A stretch of DNA of 64,000 nucleotides from Heterohyrax brucei (Eukaryota > Chordata > Mammalia > Hyracoidea > Procaviidae): NCBI GenBank assembly GCA_028571685.1, contig CM053143.1, forward strand, positions 7,183,501 to 7,247,500, in the 5' to 3' direction. The translations under genes were made by a program, and so were the position numbers. Position 1 is the first letter of the stretch. Each line of letters opens with the position of its first letter. Positions 1 through 64,000 of this stretch are shown here, one piece after another. The notes under the pieces were generated by a model that was not told where the DNA came from, did not search any database, and was given only the letters and a program-made list of their open reading frames with translations.

Positions 1-59
1 ATTATTCAAATTAATGTAGACAGAGTATTTTTTCTGAAACTATATTTACCACTTGCAAT

Positions 60-665
60 GTAAAAATAGTAACTAACTCCTATGGGTTACGCTTCCTGCG
101 TCATTCAGTATTTTGCCCAGTATTGCAACAGGTTTTCTTCATTTCTTTCAGCATGACAAATGCCAAGCATGTTCTTCCTGTTTGGTTCTCTAACTCCAGT
201 TCTTTGCACACATCCTTGTAATATTCTACTTTGTCTCCTTAAGCTACCCTTTGATACCTTCTCTTCGTTTCTTTTATGTGATCATTTCTTCCATTCACTT
301 TAGCTACCCTACATTCAAGAGCAAGATTCAGAGCTGCTTTTGACATCCATTTGGGGCTTGTCTTTCTTTCTTGGCTTCCTAATGACCCTTTGCCTTCTGT
401 ATATATGATGCTCTTGACGTCATCCCATAGCTCATCTAGTCTTTGGTCATTAGTATTCATTGTGTGAAATCTATTCATGAGATAGTCTCCAAATTCAGGT
501 TCTCATGGACATGTTTTCATTTTCTTTAGCGTCATATTTCCACAGATGTAGTCAGCTTGATTCCTCTGTATTCCATCCAGTAAGGTCCATGTGTATAGCC
601 ACCCTTTATGTTGTTGAAAAAAAGGCATATGCAATAAATAAGTTGTTGGTCTTGCAGAATATAAT
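60..665 (-). mobile_element. RTE/BovB LINE fragment: endonuclease and linker
   Basis: Minus-strand translation of about 480-660 reads like the end of an RTE/BovB endonuclease domain, with the string LYTWTLLDGIQRNQADYI. It continues at 478-239 into the basic linker (ERKTSPKWMSK, ECRVAKVNGR). The frame is broken by stops, so it is a dead copy. The assignment rests on remembered BovB motifs. Confidence 0.7.
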
Positions 666-696
666 CCAGCATTGTTTCTATCACCAATGCTATATG

Positions 697-1019
697 AGGT
701 CTGACAATTATGTCCCCAAACGTAATTGTTCTAAGTGCGGCATACCTCATTGCTGAATTATCACTATAGTCATCTTCAAAGTACTGTCTTTGGGAAGGTA
801 TGCACCAATGCCAGTGCCTAGTCCACCCTTCAAAGCAATTTTGGAACTCTTTCTGGAATGGCCATTGTGCACAGTGGCATGGTGGCAAGTTCATGGACTT
901 ACATAGTTGTCTGTGAGGAAGTTTTTAGCCACTAAACAAATAACTATTGGCACACCCTCCCTACTCACCTGATCTGGCCCCCAATGACTTTTTTCTTTAC
1001 CCAAAGATAAAGGACTCAG
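697..1019. mobile_element. Palindromic mariner derivative, copy 1 (truncated)
   Basis: It starts with a terminal motif like aggtctgacaatta. The left part, read on the minus strand, gives the mariner transposase C-terminus (EFQNCFEGWTRHWHWCI). The sequence then switches and reads the catalytic-domain motif HPPYSPDLAPNDFFLYPKIK on the plus strand. It is cut off at about 1019 by BovB sequence. The same internal junction occurs in copies 2 and 3. Confidence 0.75.
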
Positions 1020-1387
1020 GGTCATACTTTGCATTGGAAAAATCCACTACCAGGAACCTCTTTAGAGTATTGGAAAGTAAAGATGTCACCTTGAAGACTG
1101 AAGTGTGCCTGAACCAAGCCATAGTATTTTCAGTTGCATCTTAGGCATGTGAAAGCTGGACAGTGGACAAGGAAGACAAAAGAAGAATTGATGCCTTTGA
1201 ATTGTCGTTTGGGAGAAGAATGTTAAATGTACCATCAACCACCAAAAGAACAAATAGATCTGTTCTGGAAGAAGTACAACCAGAGTGCTCCTTGGAAACA
1301 AAGATGGCAGGACTGTGTCTTACATAATTTGCACATGTTATCAGGAAGGACCAGCCCCTGGAGAAGGACACCATGCTTGGTAGAGTG
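1020..1387 (+). mobile_element. RTE/BovB LINE 3' portion, first copy
   Basis: Plus-strand text encodes the BovB region after the reverse transcriptase (SKDVTLKTEVCLNQAIVFSV, then DRRIDAFELW-like text with errors). It stops abruptly after ccatgcttggtagagtgg, before the 3' terminus. Confidence 0.7.
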
Positions 1388-2300
1388 GTTTAAAATCAGA
1401 AATAGTGTGCCTTGGGGTTGTATCCTTTCACCATACATATTCAGTCTATATAGTGAACAGATAATCCAAAAAGCTGGACAATATGAAGAAGAATCGAGTA
1501 TCAGAATTGGAGGAAGACTCTTCAGCAACTTGGAATGTGCAGATGACACAACCTTGCTTGCAGAAAGGGAAGAGGATTTGAAGCACTTAGTAATGAAGAT
1601 CAAAGACTACAGCCTTCAGTATGGATTACTCAACATGAAAAAAGTCTTCACAACTGGACCAATAAACAACATCAGGATAAATGGAGAAAAGATTGAAATT
1701 ATCAATACTTTTATTCTACTTGAATCTACAATCAACACCCATGGATGCCCCAGTCAGGAGATCAAATGATCCACTGCACTGGGCCCATCTGCAAAAGACT
1801 TCTTTAAAATGTTAAAAAAGCAGAGATGTCAGGTTGAGGACTGAGGTGCAGTTGACCTAAGCTATGGTATTTTCAGTTGCTTCCTGTGCATGGAAATGTT
1901 GAATAGTGAATAAAGTAGACCAAAGGAGAATTGATGCCTTTCACTTATGGTGTTGTGAAAGAATACTGAATATACCAAGGACTGCCAGAAGAATGAACAA
2001 ATCTGTCTTGGAAGTCGTACAGCCAGAATGCTCCTTAGATGTGAGGATAGCGGGACTTCATCTCAAGTACTCTGGGTATGTTATCAGGAGAACCAGTCCC
2101 TGGAGAAGGACACCATGCTTGGTAGAGAGTCAGCAAAAAAAGAGGAGGACTTCAGCAAGATGGATTACTGTCACACTGGCTTCAACAGTGGACTCAAACA
2201 CAGCAACAACTGCAAGGATGGAACAGGCAGTGTTTTGTTCTGTTGTATATAAGATTGCTGTAAGTTGAAACCAATTTGACAGCACCTAAACAACAGTGAC
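1388..2300 (+). mobile_element. RTE/BovB LINE: RT core to 3' end, second copy
   Basis: Restarts within the reverse transcriptase domain (VPWGCILSPYIFSLYSEQII; LECADDTTLLAEREEDLKHL, in which CADD stands in the YADD position), then repeats the 3' module (VDQRRIDAFHLWCCERILNI) and ends at the LINE 3' terminus near ttgacagcacctaaacaac. Stops and frameshifts show it is dead. Confidence 0.8.
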
Positions 2301-3043
2301 AAATCTGTGGTGCAGATCTTTTTGAATCGGCATGACCATACCGTGATGCTATGAGTTGATACCGATTGGATGGCATTGTGTTTTGCATATCATGAAGACT
2401 TAGTTCTCTTGGCATGTGTTTTATTATTACTTGGAAAAGAATGCTCTTTCTTATAGAATGCTGGCCTTCAGGAGTCACAGTAACATCTTTGCTGTCTTTA
2501 AGTCTGCCATGAAATTCTGCTCTTTGACAATAAGATGACCAAAAAAAAATTCCTAGCCATTGAATTACAAGGTAGCACTGTTCCTAGTGATCACAGTATA
2601 ATAGAGCAGACCCAGAATATGCTTCAGTATAATTTTTTTAAAATCATCATTGAGATGAATACTAAATTTAAATAAAATTGAGCCAAGTTGTAAGCCCTGG
2701 AAAGTCAGGGATCAGACTTTCTTTTCAGAATCTTCACCTCCACCTGTTTTCAGTTAACTGCTTTGTTTAATCCTTTTTGCTCCCTAGTGTTCCAGACTTT
2801 TGGTTTTGTGTTGTAACTTCTGAAGTTTGAATTTCTCTGTATACATCATTTGTATACATCATTTGTACACATCATTTGCTTTCTATACTACTGTTTTTTC
2901 TGCTTCATTAATCTTTGGCCTCTGATGGGGGGGTGGGTTATCTAGACAATAAACTAGAAGGTTTAAACTTCTGTTTTAATTGCTAAACCCTGCAAGTGTT
3001 AAAAATAAATGCCCACTTTTTTCCTTTGAAAAGTCAGCATTTG
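2301..3043. other. No gene seen, AT-rich
   Basis: Apart from the 13-bp tandem I recognise nothing here. It is presumably TMEM184C intron 1 or upstream DNA with decayed repeats. Confidence 0.5.
2839..2877. repeat. 13-bp unit x3 tandem
   Basis: Three copies of gtatacatcattt; the third has one change. No known role. Confidence 0.85.
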
Positions 3044-3425
3044 CATTGTTTTAACTACGAGTGCTGCCATAACATGAATGCCACAAGTGGCTGGCTTTAA
3101 TGAACAGAAATTTGTTTCCTCACGGTTCTGGAGGCTGACAGCCCAAGACAGGTCTCTACAGTGTTGATTCCTTTGGTAACCCTTGGCGTTTCTTGGTTCC
3201 TTAGTGTTCCTTGGCTAGTAATTGGTCTTTACAGGATAATCTGTCTCCCCTCTCTGTGTGTCCCTGCCTATTCTGGTCCTTTTATAAATCAAAAGTGATT
3301 AACCACTCTACACTGGTATAAACTCATTAAGAAGAATAAGAAGAAATTCTGTTTCCAAACAGGGTCACATCCATAGGAACAAGAGCAGGGAATTGAACAC
3401 ACATTTTGTAGCCACAATTCAGTCT
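3044..3425 (-). mobile_element. MaLR-like LTR (MLT1 type), antisense
   Basis: It begins gtgctgccataacatgaatg, contains ttcctcacggttctggaggc, and ends near cacaattcagtc: the reverse complement of the MLT1 LTR layout. A solo LTR with no internal part. Confidence 0.6.
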
Positions 3426-3824
3426 ATAGAATATATTGAAGAAACTAAAAAGAGGGTTTGTGCTCTTCAATGCAGGTTACTAATTAGCATAAAATTCATT
3501 ACTTCAGACTCCTCAAATGGAGCAGAAGTTTAAAATTAATGTTATTCATATTCAAACTAATATTCTAGGATGAGATTGTTCAAAGTATACATTTAGAAAC
3601 TGAGTTTTTAAAGGATAAAGTGTTGATCAGATTGATCTATAAAAAGAAATTAGGGATTTTCAAGATGATAATATCCTGAGTTGATATTATATGTAAGAGG
3701 GATACCATACATTAATAAAATTTGTCTGGACAGTACTTAGCAAATGGGAGGGTTTGATGGGATTATAGTGCATGTAAAGAGGAAGAGAGCCAGAGTTCAG
3801 TGTTCTTTTTTTTTCATACATGTA

Positions 3825-4010
3825 TGGATTTATTTATTAACATGTTCACAGCAGTATCATTTTCGTAGTGAAACATTGCAAACAACGTAAATACTCATTG
3901 AAAGGAATTGGTTTTACTAGATTATGCATATCTATTAAACAAGATTATGCAGCCATTTGACTAACAAAACAACTAAAGAAACCCCCAAAGGCTATGGTAT
4001 ATTAACGGAG
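3825..4010 (+). mobile_element. Old L1 3'-end fragment
   Basis: Contains the L1 3' motif series (tgttcacagcagtatcattt, then ttgcaaacaacgtaaatactc and atgcagccattt), diverged. Confidence 0.45.
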
Positions 4011-4140
4011 GAAGAAAAGCGGGTGAGTTTCGAAGGGTTGGTTGTCTTATTTCTTTAGATATTGGCTAACTCTCATTCTCTTGTTTGGAGACTCTTTTAG
4101 ACATAGATTAAACCTTATTTTACAGCTTTATTGGTAAAGA

Positions 4141-4287
4141 AGTTGAGAGCCCAGGCTGCTAACCAAAAGGTCACCAGCAGTTTGGATGCATGAGCTGCTC
4201 TTTGGAGACACTACTGTGCATTGCTGCCCTGGCCTGTCAGGCTGCTAGGAATCAGAGTCAACTCTGTGGCAACAGGGGGAATTTGGT
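4141..4287 (+). repeat. AfroSINE, sense, diverged
   Basis: ctgctaaccaaaaggtcacc near the start (tRNA B-box region) and gaatcagagtcaactctgtg near the end. The 5' end is lost. Confidence 0.65.
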
Positions 4288-4655
4288 TTTAGACCTTATT
4301 TTATGCTTCATGTGTTGTAACTTCTCATCTAATACATTCATTACATTCTCAATAATGCCATCTGCAATTCCTTTAAATTCTTGTCAGCTGTATGTATTGT
4401 ACTTAACTTGTCCTCTCATGTTTGAATTCCAAATAGTGAAAGTTTTAATACCATGGTGTTCTTGTCTTAGGGTTGGATTTTTTGGTTAAGTCATTGTGAA
4501 TGTGTGTGCTTGGTCTCTTGGAAGTTGTCATTCTGTTACCATACCAGATTCTGGGAACCATAATCCTCCTGTTCAGTTGATGACTCTTGCTGGGGTAGAT
4601 TGCTTCTTGTGTTTTATCATCTTGCACTGTATCTGCTTTAATAAACCAACTTAAA
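4288..4655. other. No gene seen
   Basis: Short open frames on both strands here have no recognisable domain. Unassigned intronic or upstream sequence. Confidence 0.4.
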
Positions 4656-4803
4656 TCTATTGCTGTCAAGTTGATTCCAACTCATAGCAACCCTATGGAT
4701 AGAACTGCCCCATAGCTTGTCCAGGGAGCACCTGGTGGATTCCTACTGTCAGCCTTTTGGTTAACAACTGCAGCACTTAACCACTGTGCCACCAGGGTTT
4801 CCC
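4656..4803 (-). repeat. AfroSINE, antisense
   Basis: Runs from attgctgtcaagttgattcc to accactgtgccaccagggtt, the full-length reverse complement of the element. Confidence 0.9.
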
Positions 4804-5522
4804 TTTTTCCATGAGACTCCCTTCATTGATTCTGGTTGTAGAAGCAGTTTGCATCTGCTTGCAGACTCCAAGATATTTGACTGTCCAGGAGCTGATTATG
4901 ATGTTGATTATTTATGCTAATTTCGTGAATTGCAAGTACTGCATCAAGAAATTGTGCTTATTAAAACAACACTTCTGTGTGAGGCATTAGCACTGAGATC
5001 TGAGTTCTCTGGAGACTTCCTTTCTCAAACCCAAGTTTCTTAGCTGTATTGATAGGTGGATGTTTTCAATTCTGCCCTTCCACTTAGCACACAGCTCTTC
5101 AAGGATCCAGGCTTTTTAAGAGTGTCATTTCCAGATTTTGTTTTATGTGGGTCCAAAGCCTTTCTGTTCCTTAAAAACCTGTGTCCCTAGATTACAGTGA
5201 CTTAATTTCTCAGGCAGCCATTGCACTTACTCACGTTCTGTGGTTTTGAGTATCTTCCAGGACCTAGAGCTTAACCACTGTCACCCTCTCCATTATGTTT
5301 CTTCTGAGTTTTAACTATGCTTTAAAAAATAACCTTTTATCATGATTTTTAGATGTTTATAAAAGAGTTTTCATGTCATATTAACCTATTCTCCTGCTAA
5401 AACGAGCAGTATTCCTACTTAGTCTACAATGTTTTTCTCAGACATTCTGGTTAAATAAAGCCAGAGTAGAAGCCGTGAGCCTCACTGAAGAACCTACATT
5501 TGAAAACCACTAGTGTATTGGA
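4804..5522. other. No gene seen
   Basis: No exon or repeat recognised; moderately AT-rich. Confidence 0.45.
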
Positions 5523-5635
5523 AAGGAGCCCTGTTGATGCGGTGGTTAACTTTTGGCTGCTAACTCACAGGGTTGGCAGTTCAAACTGACAGGAAAGAAG
5601 ACCTGACTGTCTGTCTGCTCCTGTAAATACTAAAC

Positions 5636-6000
5636 CAGAAAACCATACCTGTTGCTGCTGAGTTGATTCTGACTTGTGGTGATCCTGTACAAAAAAAGAC
5701 AAAAAAACACACTGCTGTCAGGTCACTTCCAACTCACATAGACAGAGTAGAACTGCCCAGTAGGTCCTATAGGAAAAGTAGAATGGCTCCATATAGATTC
5801 CAAGGTGCACCTGGCAGGTTTGAAGTGCTGACCTTGTGATTAGCAGCCGTAGCACTTAACCATTATGCTACCAGGTTTCCAGTGATTCTGTAGGACAGGT
5901 TATAACTGCCCTGTAGTTTTGCAGGAGCACCTGGTGGATTCAAACTGCCACCCTTTGGTTAGCAGCCATAGCACTTAACCACAATGCCATCAGGGTTTCC
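5636..6000 (-). repeat. AfroSINE (middle element of nest)
   Basis: Antisense copy in two parts, 5636-5700 and 5881-6000, split by another antisense SINE. The split is flanked by gtgatcctgta (5679-5689) and gtgattctgta (5882-5892), a likely target-site duplication. Confidence 0.75.
5701..5880 (-). repeat. AfroSINE (innermost element of nest)
   Basis: Complete antisense copy from the A-rich tail to accattatgctaccaggttt. The youngest insertion of the three by position. Confidence 0.8.
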
Positions 6001-6627
6001 TAGGTGAACATTACAGCCTAGGAAACCCTATGGGGCAGCTCTACTCTGCTTTTAACCTTGTTAAGGGTTGAATCCACTTGATAGCACACAAGACCAGTGT
6101 ACTGGAGGGTCCGCAAACCTATGGAGTACATTTTCTTGTAAAAAAAAGTTTTAATAGGTAGAGTCATGCTCATTCATTTATGTATTTAGCTGTTTTCATC
6201 CGACAAATGCTGAGTTAACTAGTTGCCACAGATTATAAGGGTGTCAGCACCAACCCCTCTATTGAATCCCTGAAATAAAAATGGGCATTACCATTTTCAC
6301 CAAGAGTTTTTCTTTTCTAAATTTAACTGTAAAATTTGAAGAAAATGTAGTAGATTTTTCACTTTCCAGATCTGAGAGTTTTAGATTTGACTTACAGAAA
6401 AGTTAAACCTTCTAATCAAATTCATAAGAGGCAGATGGCAAACTGTGATTTTAGTGTTCTTAATGGCTAAAGAGCTCTTACAGAAGCCTTATGAGGAAAA
6501 ATATGTTCCTGCCCTCCAAAAACACAGACTGTTGATTGAAGAAGAAATAAAATAGCCAGTAATCATATGGAAAATATTCTGCCTCAGTAATAAAATTAAT
6601 TAAAATTTAAAAAATAAATGTATTTAG

Positions 6628-37946
<31,319 letters not shown>

Positions 37947-38430
37947 ATGATGTGAACAAGCAAACTGTGCTACTGCCATGCTGTTTCATTACCTGGTATC
38001 CCAATGCTCAGGATTTTGTGCTTGGGACAAGCCATAAATGATGGAAAATTTCAAAATGAAGACAGGTGAAAACCAGGTACAACTATTGAACTTACATAAT
38101 TATGTTTTGTATATTATAGTCTAAATTTCCTAGACTTAGACTTCATTTCTTGGTGATTAAGAGTATTACATACTCAGATGGTAGATAATGACTCCAGCTA
38201 AATGTTCCTGATGTTACATTGCTTCATCACAAGGATGGACAGAAAATCTCAATGCTTTCTACCACTGCTGCATGAATGTAATGCTTTGGAATTAGCAGGA
38301 ATTAGCAGGAAGCATAATACAGAAACAAATATTAGTAGAACTTAAATCAATCATGTGCCATAAAAGCTAACAATTATTTCTCTATTTCTCAACTGGATGT
38401 CTTTCAATAAATAAGAATTATCATTTATTT
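37947..38430 (+). other. TMEM184C: TMEM184C 3' UTR, proximal part
   Basis: Unique sequence follows the stop codon. The first AATAAA is at 38406-38411, with T/GT-rich sequence some 30 bp downstream, so a cleavage site near 38430 is plausible. Other AATAAA hexamers at 38718, 38738, 39252 and 39836 could give longer transcripts. A 10-bp direct duplication (attagcagga) lies at 38291-38310. Confidence 0.6.
38406..38411 (+). terminator. Candidate TMEM184C poly(A) signal
   Basis: AATAAA 460 bp after the stop codon, the first in the 3' UTR. Its use is inferred from position only. Confidence 0.5.
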
Positions 38431-38831
38431 TCGGCAACTTATGTCTTTCATTCTTTAAAACATAAACCTTTAACGTTTTAACCAAGGGCTAAGTTCTTGA
38501 TTAGATGCAAAGCAAAAAAAAATTTAAAAAAAGAGAGGGGAATTTAAAAGTTACATAACTGTGATGAAATTTACCTTATCTTATATTCACTCCTATCAGA
38601 AGTATCTAGATATCTAGGAGTTAATCTTCTTCATCTTAAAACACGTAAGTATCTAAAAAACACATGTGCAACACTGCTAATAGACTAACAGATTATACAT
38701 AACGTTGAGATGAGAAGAATAAACTGAAGACCAAAAGAATAAATAAGAAACTCAAGACAGAATGAATGTAGGCTATTTTTACTCAATGCTGTTAAAGATG
38801 GCAGCAAACATGTATCTCAGCTTAGTGTTTG

Positions 38832-39326
38832 TCATGGATTGAACTGTATTCCCCCCCACATCTGCAGCAGTTTGGCTGGGCCATGGTTCCCGATATTGTG
38901 TGATGTTCCTCCATGTTGGAATTCTGCCTCTATGGTGTTAGTGCGTGTTGATGGGTGCTGTTATGTTGGTGGGGCAGGGCTTAATGTGTGAAATTGTTTT
39001 GTACCTTGAGGCAGTCTCTTGAGTTATGAAAAGAAAGGGAGGCAAGCTGAGATTTGGGGACCTGATACCCGCAAAAGGCAGTGCCAGGAGCTGAGTGCAT
39101 CCCACTGGAAAAGATCAGGGTCCCTGCGCCTCTGAAGCTTCCAGTCCAGGGAAAATTGATGACAAGGACCTGGCTCCAGTGCCAGCTGAGAAAGCCTTCC
39201 CCTGAAGGTGACACCCTGAATTTGGATTATTAGCGTACTGGACTGTGACAAAATAAAATTTCTCTGTTTAAACCCATCCACTTGTGGTATTTCTGTTGCA
39301 ACAGCACTGGATAACTAAAACAGTGT
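38832..39326 (+). mobile_element. MaLR-like solo LTR between the two genes
   Basis: Starts gtcatggattgaactgtatt, carries an internal AATAAA at 39252 and ends ggataactaaaaca. Same family style as the copies at 16113 (+) and 29549 (-). Confidence 0.72.
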
Positions 39327-39341
39327 TACTGTTCCGAAGAC

Positions 39342-39506
39342 CAGATCAAACCCATTGCCACTGAGTCTATTCTGACTCTTAGTGACCCTGTAAGACAGAG
39401 TAGAACTGTCCCACAGAGTTTTCAAGGACAACCTGGAAGATCTGAACTCTGCCAATCTTTTGGTTACCAGCTGTAGTTCGTAATTACTAAGCTACCGGCA
39501 TTTCCA
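39342..39506 (-). repeat. AfroSINE, antisense
   Basis: cccattgccactgagtctat to ttactaagctaccggcattt. Confidence 0.88.
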
Positions 39507-40358
39507 GCCTGAAGACAGACAGGCGCTATTTGGAAGAAAATTACTTAAGATGGTATCTCTGTAACTGCTGATCACTGGATTACGCTTAACACTGTATAAT
39601 GAAAATACAGAAAGTACCAGAGTAGTTACGTCACCAATATTAAAGCTAAGTACTGCTTCTCAAAGCTTCTGCTTTATGTTTATATGCACATACATAGTAT
39701 ACACATTATTTTCTTTGTGACTTACTTCAAAAGAGCTCCGAGCATACACAAGGCAAATAAACATCTTCCATGTTAATTTCCTTATTTCAAAAGTCTGTAA
39801 AAACTGGACTGGTTATTATGTATTATAGTGTATCAAATAAATAAAAAGGATTAACTTTTTTCCACTTAATTTTGTCACTGGGCTATTTCAGAGCAGACCA
39901 GGAAAGTGCTAATTCCTGAAGACTTAGTTCTTTAACTCCTTTAACTCTTAATTTAGCTTATAGCCCAAAGTCTCATTCAGGTTTGCCTTCCCCACACAAA
40001 AGAAGTGAACGGTTATCTACAAGTATACTGAAAGCAAGAGTAGAATTTATAAGCTTGGATGTTTCCCAATTAATAAACCTAGAGTTTTAAGCCAACATGT
40101 CTTAAAAAAAATGAAACTTTTGCTTTATTTACTGATACATGACAGTAAGGAATTTTTATGGTCTTACCTTCACTAGCTTATTAGCTTTAGAGTCTACAGA
40201 CAAGTGTTTAGCAGAATTTAATCTACGGTAAAATCTGGCAATAAAAATGAAGCTTCCTAATTAGAAAAACAAGTATTTGACAACAAACCCTTTTTCAAAA
40301 GTAGCCTATAGCAGTATCTTTATAATAATGCTATTGTTTATACTACGCTCTTTTAACT
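39507..40358. other. Intergenic, possible distal 3' UTRs
   Basis: No repeat recognised. Could hold distal 3' UTR of either gene; AATAAA at 39836 (+) and its complement at 40124 (-). Confidence 0.4.
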
Positions 40359-40364
40359 TTTATT
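40359..40364 (-). terminator. Candidate PRMT9 poly(A) signal
   Basis: Plus-strand tttatt reads AATAAA on the minus strand, 114 bp after the stop codon. A second one lies at 40124-40129. Which is used is not visible from sequence. Confidence 0.45.
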
Positions 40365-40477
40365 AATGCCAATTTTTAAAAATAGTTGACTGTTACAAGG
40401 GATTACAACTCCATTAATTCAGACCATGAAAATTTTCATTTGCTACTTTACCTAAATAGTTTTCATTAAACTACTGC

Positions 40478-62790
<22,313 letters not shown>

Positions 62791-63012
62791 GACGGAGTGG
62801 CCGCCCCGAGCCTGCGCCTGCAGAACCACGAGGAACAGGCTTTGGATAAAGGGAACTCCAGGAGATCTCGATGCTTACACCGCCCGTGTCTACCTGGAGC
62901 TAGCAAGACAAGTACAAGGGAGTTCTCTTTCGCTAGCAGGTGAGGCAGACCACCTCCCCCAGTCGGAAACTCCGCCCCTCTCTGCACGGCGCTCTCCGCC
63001 AGCGCCGCGCAC

Positions 63013-63047
63013 CGCCCGCCGCGCACCGCCGCGCACCGCCGCAACCG
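63013..63047. repeat. Short CCGCGCACCG tandem
   Basis: Two to three copies of a ~10-bp CpG-rich unit (ccgcgcaccg) inside the CpG island. Confidence 0.6.
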
Positions 63048-63148
63048 CAAACAGACGCCCGCCGCGGCGCCCACTCCGCGGACGAACGACAGCACGTCCG
63101 AAAGAGGGCACGTCGGCCCGCCCCGCTGCGGAGGGACGCAGCGCGGCC

Positions 63149-63256
63149 ACTGCGCGTGCGCGGAAGGGCGCGCCTGCGCGGGAGGGCGCGCCTGCGCGGG
63201 AGGGCGCGCCTGCGCGGGAGGGCGCGCCTGCGCGGGAGGGCGCGCCTGCGCGGAAG
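63149..63256. repeat. 18-bp GC-rich minisatellite upstream of PRMT9
   Basis: Unit GGCGCGCCTGCGCGGGAG. Four exact copies at 63167-63238, a fifth at 63239-63256 ending ggaag, and a degenerate leading unit at 63149-63166. Each unit carries two to four CpGs, the palindrome GGCGCGCC and an NRF1-like half-site TGCGC. Confidence 0.92.
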
Positions 63257-63539
63257 GGCGCAAACCGGCAGGTAACCGGCTGGCTGCGGTATTGTTTCCT
63301 GTCTGAAGTAAGACGCGTTGGTCTGTCCTCTCCGCTCTTCAGAAGTGTGTGGTTTCTGCAGGACCCAGCTGTGCAGACTCAGTCACGTGGGGCTTATGCG
63401 GGAAGCACATCAGGCAGCGGTGATGCTTGAGAAGTTTGTGTCCTAAAGCACAAAGTTCAGAACTCGCAAGAGTGGAAAGAATTGGGAGATAATAAAAGCA
63501 TCTTAGATAGGGCAGAAGAAATGCTTTCGTGGGAATCAC

Positions 63540-63680
63540 TTTAAATCATCCTCATAAAACCTTGTAAGGTGGGTCTTAGTCTCACGCTCTTTGCACCGAT
63601 GAAATAGGTGACATCCTGAGAAGTTACTTGTCTGTATTCACACAACCCGTTAGCAGTTTAGGCTGAAACTGAAGTTCCCT
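63540..63680 (-). repeat. MIR, antisense
   Basis: aatcatcctcataaaacctt, gatgaaataggtgacatcct and ttcacacaacccgttagcag follow the reverse MIR. Confidence 0.7.
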
Positions 63681-63724
63681 GGTTACCTGTTTAGCTCTCT
63701 TAAATGTGAGAGCTTACTTTGTTG

Positions 63725-64000
63725 AAATGAAACATAAGTAACTCCATTTGGAACCTCAGATTCCATCTTGGGAAAAGGGCAGTGAAAATTCAGGGTAGAA
63801 AGCCCCAGGAAACAACTTAATAGCAGAAAATACCATAGAGTATTCTCACCTTTGTCTTGCAAAACATCTGTCTGTCACAAGACAAAGCCCGGAAACAGCC
63901 TTGTAAAAGACCCCTAGACCTTGACCACAATCTGCTAAAACATTTGCCAACCACCACATTTTACAACTAACGGGAATTCCAGGTGGCCTCAACCAATCAA
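63725..64000. mobile_element. Possible LTR running off the window
   Basis: aagtaactccatttggaacc, gggcagtgaaaattcagggt and gaattccaggtggcctcaac look like a retroviral LTR start. The 3' part is outside the window. Confidence 0.4.

Larger units (their letters stand above)
5523..6095 (+). repeat. AfroSINE (outer element of a three-deep nest)
   Basis: The 5' half at 5523-5635 (gagccctgttgatgcggtgg) and the 3' half at 6003-6095 (cctaggaaaccctatggggc) are one sense SINE split by an antisense insertion. Diverged copies of gtaaagatt border the insert. Confidence 0.75.

Noticed and set aside
1227..2268. Possible BovB-derived host gene
   Set aside because: Frameshifts, an internal duplication and stops, with a decayed catalytic box: a dead LINE, not a domesticated gene.
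62791..62829. In-frame upstream extension of PRMT9 starting at GTG 62829
   Set aside because: It is not an ATG; the conserved start is the ATG at 62790, which gives the N-terminus shared with human.
63149..63256. CRISPR-like regular repeat
   Set aside because: Units are directly adjacent with no spacers, in a mammalian CpG island. It is a minisatellite.

Overview
This is a piece of mammalian nuclear genome, almost certainly from an afrotherian (elephant, manatee, hyrax, aardvark or tenrec type; I cannot tell which). The evidence is the roughly thirty copies of the tRNA-derived AfroSINE family (sense copies start near 'aaaccctggtggtgcagtgg' and end near 'gctatgagtcagaatcgactc'), an afrotherian-type L1 3' UTR, and RTE/BovB LINE debris. 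Comparisons with human proteins and repeat consensuses are from memory; no search was run.

Two protein-coding genes lie tail to tail. TMEM184C is on the plus strand: nine exons from 6682 to 37946 encode residues 42-438 of a 438-residue membrane protein. Its first coding exon (41 residues) and promoter lie upstream of the window. PRMT9 is on the minus strand and complete: twelve coding exons from 62790 down to 40478 add up to 2538 nt, or 845 codons plus stop, the length I remember for human PRMT9. Every splice phase in both genes joins cleanly, and both reading frames are intact. The stop codons are 2.5 kb apart, with a MaLR-like LTR between them. The PRMT9 5' end lies in a CpG island (about 62560-63300) that also holds an 18-bp GC-rich tandem array.

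The rest is intron and intergenic DNA dominated by transposons. Intron 4 of TMEM184C (8104-31988, 23.9 kb) is the densest region. It holds a nearly complete L1 in antisense (about 12650-20900) with a six-copy, ~155-bp tandem array at its 5' end, further antisense L1 pieces, BovB 3' ends, MaLR-like LTRs, AfroSINEs and two mariner derivatives. The first 2.3 kb is broken BovB sequence in both orientations around a third mariner derivative. PRMT9 introns are less crowded and hold AfroSINEs, MIR, L2, MER5A-like and old L1 fragments.

The two genes are not functionally linked as far as the sequence shows. PRMT9 is a nuclear/cytoplasmic type II arginine methyltransferase. TMEM184C is a little-studied multi-pass membrane protein. 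I see no sign of an undescribed gene system. The most unusual items are a recurrent palindromic mariner derivative (three copies with the same internal junction), the L1-associated tandem array, a GC-AG intron in PRMT9, the promoter minisatellite, and a three-deep nest of SINEs.
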